From Ochotona curzoniae (lineage: Eukaryota > Chordata > Mammalia > Lagomorpha > Ochotonidae), in the NCBI RefSeq assembly GCF_017591425.1, contig NW_024465885.1, forward strand, positions 39,688,501-39,752,500: DNA of 64,000 nt. Direction: 5' to 3'. The notes beneath the pieces are model-generated. The model ran no database searches and was not told the DNA's origin. It was given only the letters and a program-made list of their open reading frames with translations. A program made the translations under genes and the position numbers. Shown piece after piece: positions 1 through 12,300 of the stretch. How positions within the stretch are numbered: position 1 is the first letter of the stretch; every line of letters starts with the position of its first letter.

Positions 1-390
1 TAAGCAGAGCAGCAGAATAAAAAGCATGCGTAAATACAGTACCATGTGAAAACGTGTGATGGTGAAATGTATGATGGTGTGTGACTTCTCATACAGTCAC
101 TGAGTTCTAGCTGCTGTTTCTTTCTTTTCCAAAATAAAAACATTGGAACAAAAAAATTTTTCAATAATTAATTAGGTATTATCAATGGTATCTAAAAAAA
201 CACACGAACATGACTAGAAATCGCACAGCCAGGTATACAGGAGAAGCCGAAAGCTTGCACATCAGTGTTAACAGCAACCTCAGACACTAGCCAAAAGTAA
301 AAATGACCCAAATGTTCGTGAGCAGATGAAAAGATAAACATAATGTGGCACATCCATACAAGAGAGTATTACTCAGGTACAAACACACAC

Positions 391-706
391 AGTGGGGCTG
401 GTGTGTGATGTAAGCATGTTAAGCTTCCGCCAGCCGCGTTAGCATCCAACATAGGCACCAGTCCGAGTCCCAGCTGCTCCACTTCCACCGAGTTTCCTGC
501 CAATGGCCTGGGAAATCAGTGAAGGACAGACCAAATGCTTTGTCCCCTGTACCCACACAGGATGCCCAGACGAAGCTCCTGGCTCCTGGCTTTAGGCTGG
601 CCCAGCTCTGGCCACTGCAGCCATTTGGGGAGTGAACCAGTGGATGGAAGATCTCTGCCTCTCCTCTCTGTTCTAACTCTGCCTTTCAAATAAAAATAAA
701 GCAAAA
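391..706 (+). repeat. CSINE, old
   Basis: Head diverged; 'ccagctctggccactgcagc' and tail caaataaaaataaagc are clear. Inserted in the ancient L1. Confidence 0.8.
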
Positions 707-908
707 GTGTAAAATGTCCAAAAAAGAGAAATCCACAGAGAAAGAATTTAGTGCTTGCCCAAACCAGCAACACTAGCGAGGAAATGGGAAGTGATTGCTC
801 CAAGGTATGGGCTGGTTTGGAAGATGCTGAAAATGTTCTAAAATTAGATCGTGCCCCAATAGGAGCATAACTCCATGTATACACAGGGTTTTCAAATGTT
901 CAAGGAGA

Positions 909-1241
909 GGGGCCCGGCACAGTGGCCTAGTGGCTAAAGTCCTCACTTTGAATGCACCAGGATCCCATATGGGTGCTGGTTCTAATCCCAGCAGCTCCAC
1001 TTCCCATCCAGCTCCCTGTGCGTGGCCTGGGAAAGCAGTAGAGGACGGCCCAAAGCCTTGGGACCCTGCACCTGCTTGAGAGATCCAAAATAGCTTCCTG
1101 GCTCCTGGCTTCGGATCAGCGCAGCACGGGCCACTGCGTCTTCCTGGGGAGTGAATCAACAGATCTTCCTCTCTGTCTCTCCCCCTCTCTGTATATCTGA
1201 CTTTCGAATTAAAAAAAAAAATAAAAACTGAAAAAAAAAAA
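909..1241 (+). repeat. CSINE, young, full length
   Basis: Head ggcccggcacagtggcctag, B-box region ggttctaatccc, long A tail. Splits the ancient L1. Flanked by a short GGAGAGG repeat. Confidence 0.93.
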
Positions 1242-1530
1242 GTTTATGGAGAGGTTTTTCCTCCCTTGGAGTCCTTCCTGTCACTAATGCAGGAGTTCTT
1301 TTTTTTTTTTCCTAAGTAAATCATACTTTTCAGACAAAAATTTTTTTTTAATTTTTTAAAAAGTTCATAGAATCTGCACATTAGGAAAAATGTTTTAACT
1401 AAACTAAAACAGTTACTTTTAATTCCATGTATCATGAAATTTTTGAAATACCATAGTATATTAAAAACACCAAATTGTACACTTTGAAATGGTTAAATCT
1501 TAAGGTACATGAGTTGTATCTCAATAAAGA

Positions 1531-1963
1531 GCATGCTCTATCTCATTTTACACACACACTTGTACACACACACACTGTACACACACACACTCTCACCAGA
1601 GTTTGATTTCTCGTTCAATCTCATTTTTCAAGTTTGTTGGTTTTTTTTTTTTTTGAGAATAGAATTAAAACAGTCCATAATTTAAGGCTAATTTAAGTTT
1701 TTTTAAAATCCTCTAACTCAGGACTCATCTAATGAGTATTACTTATTGAATTATTCCAGCTTTTGTATTACTAATTCAGTTCAAATTTCAGGCTCCACAT
1801 TAAACTTTGTGCAAATCTTTGCAATTCTGCCCACATGCTGGCTTGATAACAATGATACGTGTAAATTCTGATTTCTGAATGACAATAACAAAATTAATAC
1901 AAAAATTCACAAACTTTTGCAATTTTTAAAAGAGATTAACAATATTTTAAGAAACAAATACAT
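1531..1963. other. AT-rich LTN1 intron, no gene
   Basis: CA-rich tract 1551–1592 and a T run at 1640–1654; otherwise nothing recognised. Confidence 0.6.
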
Positions 1964-2298
1964 GGGCCTGGCACAGTGGCCTAGCAGCCAAAGTCCTCGC
2001 CTTGAACACGCCAGGATCCCATATGGGTGCCGGTTCTAATCCCGGCAGCCCCACTTCCCATCCAGCTCCCTGCTTGTGGCCTGGGAAAGCAGCTGAGGAT
2101 GGCCCAAAGCCTTAGGACCCCGCACCCATGTGGGAGACCCAGAAGAAGCTCCTGGCTCCTGGCTCTGAATCGGCACAGCACCGGCCCTTGCAGCCACCTG
2201 AGTGAATCATCAGATGGAAGGTATTCCTCTCTGTCTCTCCTCCTCTCTCTGTATATCTGACTGTTCAATAAATAAATAAATAAACAAACCTTATAAAA
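1964..2298 (+). repeat. CSINE, young, with target duplication
   Basis: Full length. Flanked by the 13-bp direct repeat AAGAAACAAATAC at 1949–1961 and 2299–2311. Confidence 0.95.
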
Positions 2299-2311
2299 AA
2301 GAAACAAATAC

Positions 2312-3129
2312 AAAAGTTCAACAAGAAGCTCTCAAAATACATCAACAAGTAAAAAGTTTACATCATAAATATAAGTTACAGATAAGCAGAGAAGCAAAGC
2401 AAATCTAATGTGACCCGTGATTTGATTTTCCTCTTAGAAGGTTTAATGCAGTGTAAGTTGAAATAATTGGTATGACTATGATCAACAATACAATTATTCA
2501 AAGATTCTGAAAAATCATAATGAAAACGATGCCTTGAGTTTTAAATGACATTTTAAAATATGAACTGAAACTCACTCTTTTCTGTATTGATTTGTTTGAA
2601 GAAAGCACACCATCAGACTAAGTCAATCAAAACTAGGATGAAATTTTAAGTGAGGATCTCCTTAAAGCATGGCTGGAATAGTTCCAGCTTCTTTCTAGGC
2701 CACAAACTCTGCCTAAACAAGGGCCAAGAGAGACACCTAGTGGCCGTTTTCATAATTTGGGCTATTTTCATCAGAAAAGCATTTCGAATTGTACAGGTGA
2801 CTTCACTTGTCTTTCTCCAATTTCATGATTTCCAAACAATGTAAATCTGCACTTTCATCAAATGAAATCTGTTACATCAGGATCTGCTCCTCACAAAATG
2901 TTTAAGATTCGATTCTTCTGAAATCATTATTATGAAGGTATTGGGTAAAAGTTTCTGCAACAGAATGACTCTGCCATTGCGACCAGCTACATTTCACAGA
3001 TCAATCACTTTGTGAAACATGCAGGGTGAAGCAACAGTATTACATCGAACTGGAAGGCATTTCCCCCTGAATGACAGTGATGGAGATACACGCTTGGACA
3101 AAACTGCCAAAAGTTGTCGCATTATTTAC
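2312..3129. other. LTN1 intron 25 part, no gene or repeat recognised
   Basis: AT-rich, apparently single copy. I looked here for the next LTN1 exon on the minus strand and found none. Confidence 0.6.
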
Positions 3130-3316
3130 CTGAGATGAAGCGGCTTTAAAGAAAGTAAGTATTAATTTCCAAGTCAGGAGGTACCCCAGAACGTAACAAA
3201 AGTCTTCACTCAGTGGCTTGATAGTAACTATCTGTCCCACAGGAATACACCCCAAAATGTTTTCTAGTAAGTCTTCTTGTTTGTTAAGGACAGACATCAG
3301 CACTCCCGGTGGAGAC
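3130..3316 (-). CDS. LTN1: LTN1 exon 25 (last one in window)
   Basis: G of Leu1431 plus 62 codons, residues 1432–1493, [20 protein letters not shown] to FFKAASSQ. Acceptor ttctcag, donor GTAAAT. No further LTN1 exon could be found between 1 and 3129. Confidence 0.97.
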
Positions 3317-6300
3317 CTGAGAAGGAAGGATTGAACACCACAATGTTCGACAAACTGATAAACATGCACAAACTGCAAGTGCTGCACAAACTTATTCCTC
3401 TGTTTTCCAAAACGCTTTGAACAGTTCCCCTGTACAGATCCGATTTATCTCATATAATGCCAACTGTTGGATCTGAAAGCTATGAAAGAAAAACACAGAC
3501 CCTGGGGGCAGGTGCCATGGTATAGCCCACTAAGCCTCTGCCCGTGGTTGCACATTCCATGCAGATGCCAGTTTAAGTGACAGCTGCTCCACGTTCGGTC
3601 CAGCTCCCAGCTGGTGGCCTGGGAACGCAGCAGAGGATGGCCCAAAGCCTTGGGATCTCACACCTGCGTGGGACATCCAAAGAAGCTCCTAATTTCAGAG
3701 CAGCCCAGCCCCGGCAATGACAGCTATTTGGAAAGTAAACCAGAGGCTGGAAGATTTCTCTTGCTATCTTTGCTTCTTTAACTGTTTAACCCAATAAAAA
3801 TACATACATCTTATATATATAACTCTGTAGGTAGTACTTCAAGACGACACTTCTAGAAAATATCTATTTTAACTTTGCAAGACAAACCATGTGCCCAGAG
3901 AGGCCAAATGAGTAGTTCAACAGCCAGTCAGGAGAGCCTGACATCCAGCACGCCCTGTGCCATCCTACGAAGGACAGAGAGAGCAGCAGAGGCACCTGGT
4001 TCTATCTCCGCTTTACTGCATACCTGGCAGTATTGTGTATATAAAAAGTACTATAACCAAAACTATAAATCAGAATGATCAATAGCAAATACACACTTTT
4101 AAGAAAATCATTCAACTAACTCTTTTCACATTAACTCATTCACAGTATTTATGGAAGTAAGATGAACACACCAGCTTCTCAAATTTCTTTCCTATGATTC
4201 TCTAGTTTGCTTTTCTCCTTTCCCGGGAATGTTCTTTCTTCCTTGAGACTTTCCTGCCGTCTGTAGACAGGCTTTCTCGAAACTTCCAGCCCAGGTCCTT
4301 ACCTGCACCATCTCCTTCTCACACACCATGTCTCTCTATTCCATTTCCGTCCCAGGGGACAGTAGATCTTAAGAATCACAGCTCCCAAATCGCTTTCCTT
4401 TCCACTCTGTTTCTTTCTGTAATTCATGCTTCCCAGTACTGTTTCAATCATAGAACTCATCTTCTACCAAGTAATGCCCCACAATTTAGAAAATGTCATT
4501 TTAGAACCATTTATTCTGTTGCTCCCTGAAATCTTCCAGTTTCACTTTCAACTATACCCACCCTACCCGGTAAACACCGGCTCATTTCTCCTTTCATTCA
4601 ACAAATGGGCACTACCCATGAGTCTTCAACAGATGATAAACTGTACTGGGTACCGGGTACCTACAGTCAGCAGCAAGAAACAAAAATTGTGCCTTCACAG
4701 ACGCACAAACAATGTCAAAGGGTAAACACTTCACCAGTGCATCCCCAACATCCTGCACACGGTGCTTCCTAAACTTGTTTGATCTTTCCTGCCTGCTGAA
4801 GTACCACGCTAAAAGTTCAGCCCAAGCATCTCTTTCACAATATAACGTCTGTGTCCATTAACCGCCCCAGCCCACCCTACTCCTTTCCGGTTCTCAACAT
4901 GCTAACTTCTCCTTGTTCCTAAAAACTGTCATATATCTTCTCCTACAGAGCAAATGCTACATGACATCTTTTAGATAACTGAAAAAGAACGTATCCTCTT
5001 GGAGTTTGTTTGGCTTCAATCTTTTAAAGACACCATACGATGAGGCAGATTATAAGTATTTAATAAACCAAATTATTTAGGACAAAAAATAAAGGAAAAA
5101 CCTTACAAGGCTGGTTCTTCTTCATCATCTCCATATGACTTCAGATTATCTTGATCATACTTTGGCAATTCAGGCATCAATCTGGAGATTAGAAAAACAA
5201 GTATTTCATATTAAATTGTTCATTGTTAAATATATTTTTTTCCTTATTTATTTTTATTTGAAATGTAGATTTACAAAGAGGAAAGAGAAAAAGAGAGATT
5301 TTTTTTTTTTAAGATTTATTTATTTATTGCAAAGTCAGACATACAGAGAGGAGGAGAGACAGAAAGGAAGATCTTCAGTCCGATGATTCACTCCCCAAGT
5401 GAGCGCAACGGCTGATGCTATGCCGATCCGAAGCCAGGATCCAGGAACTTCTTCTGGGTCTCCCACATAGGCGCAGGGTCCCAAGGCTTTAGGCCATCCT
5501 CTATAGCTTTCCCAGGCCACAAGCAGGGAGCTGGATGGGAAGTGGAGCTGCTGGGATTAGAACCGGCGCCCATATGGGATCCTGGTGCGTTCGAGGTGAG
5601 GACTTTAGCCGCTAGGCCACTGCACCAGGCCCGAGAGAGAGATCTCCTATCCACTCACTGGTTTACTCCACAAATGCCCATAATGGATAGAGTTAAGCCA
5701 ATCCAAAGCCAGGAGCTCTTTCTCGGTCTTGCACCTGGGTTCAGAGAGCTGCATGGGAAGTGAAGCAGCACCCACATGGGATACCCACGCTGCAGGCAGG
5801 GCAGCCCGCTAAGTCAGGGCTCAGCCCCACTGCTAAATGTTTAACAGCAGGGCCTGGCACCGTAGCCTGGTGGCTAAAGTCCTCGCCTTGCACATGCCAA
5901 GATCCCACTGGGTGCTGGTTCTAATCCAGGTGGCTCTGCTTCCCAGCTCCATGCTTGTGACCTGGGAAGGCAGTCAAGGATAACCCAAGGCATTGACTTT
6001 GAACCCTGTACCCACGTGGGAGACCCAGAAGAAGAAGCCCCTGGCTCCGGGCTCTGGCCATTGCAGCCATTTGAGGAGTGAATCAGTGGACAGAAGATCT
6101 TCCTTTCTGTCTCTCCTCCTCTCTATACATACCTGACTTTCCAACAACAACAAAAACTAATAATAAATAAATAAAACCAGGAAGAGGTAGCTATGATAAA
6201 TACATACGCACTAAAGCTAGGGTATCTATCTATTTTTAAAACATGCTTAATAGCAGAAAGATCAGTACTTTTTTAGCAATGAATACATTTTCTATTTTTC

Positions 6301-9300
6301 TAATTGGTGTACTTCTTTTATCGGCAAGTGACTGCTTTAAATGGTATTTTTCTTTTGAAAGGGAGTCGGCCCAGCAGAGAGCACAACCATGGAAATGTGT
6401 TTGTACTGAAGGTAAATTTTATCTTTTCCCTGAAAATGTTTTATTATGAAAGCATCCAAATATGTAGCATTGAGGGGAATCCTACAGTGAATCCATAAGC
6501 GCCCATGTTGTATAATCTATTAAGATTGTAACAGGTGACTTATAGGCAATGAACATATTTTCAATGTGAGTTTTGTAAAATAAATATGTGTGGCCTGGAT
6601 CATCTAAACATAACTTTATGCAGAGAACAACGACCTGAAGTACCACGTGACGTGGATTCCTAGGTTATTTATTACACTTTGTCTCTATTTGTACCCTGCT
6701 ACTTTTTAATTTAAGATGAAAATGTAAACACGCATTCTGCTGTTTTTTCCCAGACTGCTGTAACACTGATTCAAGAACACTTACTTGTACAGCATGTGAT
6801 ACACAGCGATCTGCACGGGCCTGGCTCGGAAGAGCAGTAACGGCACCAACGTATTCAACACGGTCTGCAGACACTCCGGTAAGTTCGTTTTTTGGCCAGT
6901 AACCAGTTTTGCAGGAAGTTTGTGACTCAACAGCTGATCCTTTGAAATATACGTTAGCGTTTCACACATGGGCCTCAGCATCGCATTCTTAAAGGATGTT
7001 TCCGACAAATCTTTGTTTTCTCCTGGAGACGAAAGGGAAACATTCAGATCTCACAATAAATTCAGTAATACAGCTCAACCAACTCACACAATCACAAGGA
7101 AAAACAGAATTATTCAAGCAGTCCTAAGAGTAACTAAACACACATTTCAGTTCACCTCAAGTAATGACTTTAATCGCAATCTTTAAAAAGCAAACGACTG
7201 GGCCCGGCGCGGTGGCGCAAGTGGTTAAAGGTCCTCGCCTTGCACGCCCAGGATCCCATATGGGCGCCGGTTCTAATCCCGGCAGCCCCGCTTCCCTTCC
7301 AGCTCCCTGCCTGTGGCCCGGGAAAGCAGTCGAGGACGGCCCAAAGCTTTGGGAACCTGCACCCGCGTGGGAGACCCGGAAGAGGCTCCTGGCTTCGGAT
7401 CGGCATAGTATCGGCCACTTGGGGAGTGAATCATCGGACGGAAGATCTTCCTCTCTGTCTCTCCTCTCTGTATATCCGCCTTTCCAATTAAAAAATAATA
7501 ATAATAAAAATAAATCTTTAAAAAAAAAAATAAAAAGCAAACGACTGTTCATCAGATTCCACTTATCATGCCATCTGAATTATTATTTTTATAATTCATT
7601 TATTTATTTGAAAATCACACCTACAGAGAAATATCTTCTATCTGCTGGTTCATTCCCCTGATGGCTGTAACGACTGTGACTGGGCCAGGGCAAAGGCGGA
7701 GCTTCCCCCCATCTCCCGCACTGGAGACAGGGGTTCAAGCACTTGGGTCATCTTCCACTGCTTTCCCGAGGCCGTCAGCGGGGAGCCGGGTTGGGAGCAG
7801 AGCAGCCGAGACTCAAACTGGGGTCAGAGTGGATGCTAGTGTGCGGCAGGCACTTTGACCCTCTACACCACGAGGCTTGCCCCATTATTTTACGATGGCC
7901 TTTGGATACCTGACTGCTTTGAATTTCTTCTGTAAAAGCATACATGATGCTTCTAGGAAGTTGTACTTTCTCTACTGTCTCTCTTTTTCCACTTAGTACA
8001 GCTTGATTTAAACCACTGAGATTTTTGTTCTGAATTTTTTAATAAGTCATTTTTAATAACAGTCTCATTCTCACGCCCCTTTTCACTTGCCTGTAACAGT
8101 CACCAAAAGAGGTAAGAACAAACTGTGGATGCCTCGGGAGAAAAATTCTTTCCATTCACTGATTAGATTTACAGGAAGGTTGCCAGCGGTGTCCGGAGTT
8201 ACGGAATCAAAGAAGGAACTGAGCTCGCAGGCCAGGTCACAGCTGACACAGGCAAAGAGCTGGACGAGGGGGACGCAGTATAACGCCTGGTTTTCATTTG
8301 TTGTCTGTGGAAACAAGAAATAAAACAGGTAAGCTGGCCTCAACTGGAGCACTGCAGATGAAGGCAGTAAAGAGAAAAGCCTCCTCCGTTTCTAGGAGTT
8401 AAAAAGCAAAAAGCACCTGAAGTGGAATTTGTAGTCTATATACCAAGACAACTGCTGGGAAAGAGTCAAAATCTAATGAACAATTTATTCTGGAATCCCT
8501 TTTGTAAATTGCAAAACAACAAAAGAAAATGTATTGCCTACAATTTACCAAGTCAGACACATTAAAAACATATTCATGATTTTATCAGCAGCCTATACAT
8601 TGCACTTTATTGTTTAAAAACAACAACAAGGTGGGTCTCAGGACTAGGCATCTCATGCCTGGATCCCAGATGTTAGCCACCATGTGCATGTGGTGAGCTG
8701 TCCCCGGGCCTGCCTGGGCTCCAGGGGCTGCTTCCTTCGGGGTGAGTACACCCGGGGGGAGGTCTCCGGGAATGGGCAGCTCTGGAACCCGCCTGCCACC
8801 TTCATTGGACAGTGAATGGAATTGGGGAGGGGTGCGACCTTGGGCCTGGGAGTTTAAACTTCCAGCAGCCTCCCGGCTGCTGGGTCTCAGGACCGGGCGT
8901 CTCATGCCTGGATCCCAGACGCCAGCTACCACGTGCACATGGTGAGCTGTTCCCGGGCCAGTGCACAATTCGGTGCCAGGCTCCCGGGCACTCCTGGTGG
9001 CCACCCGGTCGGGGAGCTCTGGGGTTTTGGTTCTTTGAGTTGCTGCTTAGTTAGCTCCAGGTTGAACCCATTGTACTTTTAGGACATGAAGCATTCGTAA
9101 AGATTCCCATTGGCAATAACTATTCCTTTATAAAACTTGCAATCATTGAACAATGCTGACCACCAAATACGAGTCCATTCAGAGGCTATCGCTCATGGCT
9201 TGTCCTGCAGAATCATACCATGTTACCTAACATGATGATGGATCAGGAGAAGGGTCACATTAAGTAAGCCATTACATTAACTAGCACTCAAGAACCATAA

Positions 9301-12300
9301 CCAGGGGTAGATTCTGTGAGGGATGTGTGGGCCACATCCTGTGGAAACTCCAGCCCCACTGGTTAGCTCAAGAGTTGGGGTGGTGATGGACTAAGCTAGG
9401 TGTGACCAAGGAGCCTGCCATCAACCACAGGTAAAGGAACCGGCAACACTCTGGACTGGTCAGGGCAGCAACACCCAAATGTGCATCCTAATTAGGGTGT
9501 GGGGTGGGCCAGGCTGCAATGTTCACCAGCTCATACAAGGCAAAATGGAAGGCCAGACTGAACTGGGCACTGGCCTAAGTCCAATGGCATGTATGAGAAC
9601 TGGGCTTGGGGTGGATTAAGTGGAGGAACTGGGGAAACTCCCGTGGCGAGTCATAGCTCCCACTGGTGAACATGTGGTCCAGACCTGGGGGTTGGACAAG
9701 CTGGGCAAACAGCTCCAAAAGCTGGCAAATGTGTCAATTGGTATTGGAAGCAAGTAGATCAGGCAAGACTGAGCAAACTTTAGCCCACAAGCAAAACTAG
9801 AGACCAGGAGGAGCACATGTCATGCCAAGCTAGGCTCTTGCACAAACTGATGTGCAAGAGTCAGGAACTCTAAGCCACAGTGTCTAAGGCAGAGGTCAGG
9901 ACAGGTGAGGGGCTGAGCCAAGCTGAGTCAGAGCAACCACTGGCATGCGCATGATCTATGGCTGGGAACAGGCCCGGCTGGGGAGCTAAGGGGACATCAC
10001 TAGCTGGGTTGAGGTTATCACCAAGGGGCCTATGACCTGGCATGGGGGCTGCGTTCTGATCAGGAAACGGATGTAGTCTCCCTTGGCACTGTGTGGACTG
10101 GGATTGGATGCACCGAGCCGGGCCAGACCCCAACACCCTCTGTTGTTCTGGAGGACCAGGGCAGATGTGTGATGGACTAGGCAAAGTCTCAACCCCCTAC
10201 TGAGCCATGTGTGAGCCATATGTGGGTATGGACAAACCATGACTAGACTGAAACATCCAACAGCAAGGACCAGTTTGGGTTGAAGGCCAGTCAGGAAATG
10301 CCACTGTTCCTGCTAGGACAGGAGGTGAATTGAGTAGGGCTGGCTCATGGACCCCCTGGTATGTGCAAAATCTGGCATTGGGAGAGATTCTGATGGAGGA
10401 ACCTGGGCAACTCCTCTGGCAGGACACAGACCAGGCAGGTAAGCACAAGAAACATGACAGGAAACAGCTCAGAACAGGCCATGGAAAGTTACCCACTGGC
10501 ATACATTTGGCAGGGGTCGGGGGAAGACCAGGCTGAATCTCTCCACATCATCCACTGGCAAATCCAAGCACCAGAACAGAGTGTGGGTTGAGCCGGGTTC
10601 AGTCACGACAAAAACTAGTGCACAGTATGGAATGCCAAGGTGAGGTTGCCTGTACCGAATATGACCACAGCACCCAACCAGCACACGTGAGAACAAGGAA
10701 GGGAGGGGGCAGAGCTGGCAGGGGGATAAGGGGTGGTTCCCTTGCTGGATAGCTACTCCCACTGGAGAGTGCGAGCTGGGATGGGGCAGACCAGACTAAG
10801 CAGGGCTACAACACCTGTGTGCCTCATGTGGACTAGATCAGGGAAAGCCAGGCTGGGCTGATTATTCCTACTGCTGCAAACAAAATTAGAGTGGGTGAGG
10901 GTTGTTTGGGCTTAGCCACAGCATCAGCTGACAGAAGCTGGCACTGGGGGCTAGGTCTGTCAAGTCAAACCACAGAACTATCTGGAAAGTGCATAATCTG
11001 GGAGTGGAAGAGGCCTAGGAGGGAAATAATGGGTTCCCCCTCTTGGGTTACCACTTCCTCGGGAGGGCATAAAACTATGATAGGGGCTGGGGTGGAATGG
11101 GGTGTGGGCCAGACTGGACTACTGCTACACATACTGGCAAACCAGGGTAGGGGGTGGGCCTGGTGGGGGTTATTGTGGGTCGCTCCAACTAGGCTGCAGC
11201 TCCCACTGGTTTATGTGAGGGCCGAGTATGTGCTGGGCAGAATCAGGCTGGACTGCAACACCCACTGGTTCCACTGGAAATCGGGGCTGAAAACAGAGCC
11301 AACCCACCAGCTGATTGGGGTGATGGACTGTGCCGGGCCCTGTACTTGCTAGCACATACAAGAATGTAGTTTGAGAACACCTCAGACAAAGTTTCTTTTG
11401 AGATCTCCCCAATCAAAATGCCAGACTCAGAACCCTAACCAAGAAAAGAGAGAAGACAGAACAGGTCAACCAACCATCTCAGCTATATCTTGGCAGCGAA
11501 ATAGGGGGCAAACAGAGACTCTATGATGGATTAGGTCAATCAGTGGATTCTTTAAAGACCTCATAGTGCCTGGAGTGGCAAGATTGACGGCGATTCATAA
11601 CTGTTGAAATATCAAAACCACTTGAGCAAGAACTTCAGAGCATACCCTACATCCGGGACCTGGGGAGGGTGGGAAATTGGGTGGGCCTTCTCCCTTAATA
11701 CCCCCCTTTAAACGTGAAGGAAGCAATATGGAAAAAATAAGAGTCTTACCAACAAAAAAAAAAGAAAGAAAATATATGAAGGAGAACAAAAAAAAAATCT
11801 GAAGCTTAAACAGGGTCACATTTACAGGCAAGGTCAGGAGTCAAACCAACTAAGCCTCACCAACTGGTCTGAGCCCAAGTCACGCATCTGATGGCTCTGG
11901 GGAATAAAAAACATCTCCATCTGCCTAGCCGTAACGCATCAGTCTGGTAATAATTACGATAAAAGAGTCAACAACAACAACAAAACTTGTATTTTACCAG
12001 TATCAACCAAGTAACAAAAACCATATGCAAAATGTTAATGGAGAGAATAGTTTTTCTAAAAGAGATCATTGTATTTGTTGGAAAGGCAGAATTATAGAAA
12101 AAAAGAGAGAGAAAGAGGTCTTTCAACTACTACATCACTCCCGAAATGGCTGCAACAGCCAGAGCTCGGCCAGTCCGAGGCCAGGAGCAGGGAGCTTCTC
12201 CCACATGAGTGCAGGGGCCTAAGGACTTGGGGTGTCTTCTGCTTTCCCAGGCCATCGGCAGGGAACTGGACAGAAAGCGGAGCAGCAGGAATGAAACCAT

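Larger units (their letters stand above)
225..1530 (+). repeat. Ancient L1 3' end, interrupted by two CSINEs
   Basis: Segments in order match the 3' end of old mammalian L1 (L1M type, from memory): 'tagccaaaagtaaaaatgac' and 'gataaacataatgtggcaca' (about 285–385), 'gctgaaaatgttctaaaatt' (about 825–845), and 'aaattgtacactttgaaatg' with 'tctcaataaag' (about 1472–1529). CSINEs at 391–706 and 909–1241 split it. The AT-rich stretch 1242–1440 is not explained. Confidence 0.7.

Noticed and set aside
1..3129. Further LTN1 exons (RWD-like and RING region)
   Set aside because: Looked for the stretch that follows ASSQ in listerin and for RING cysteine patterns on the minus strand; neither is present.
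10891..11352. 153-residue plus-strand frame
   Set aside because: Lies in the long unclassified repeat; the matching part of copy 2 is not open in the same way, and no family motif is visible.
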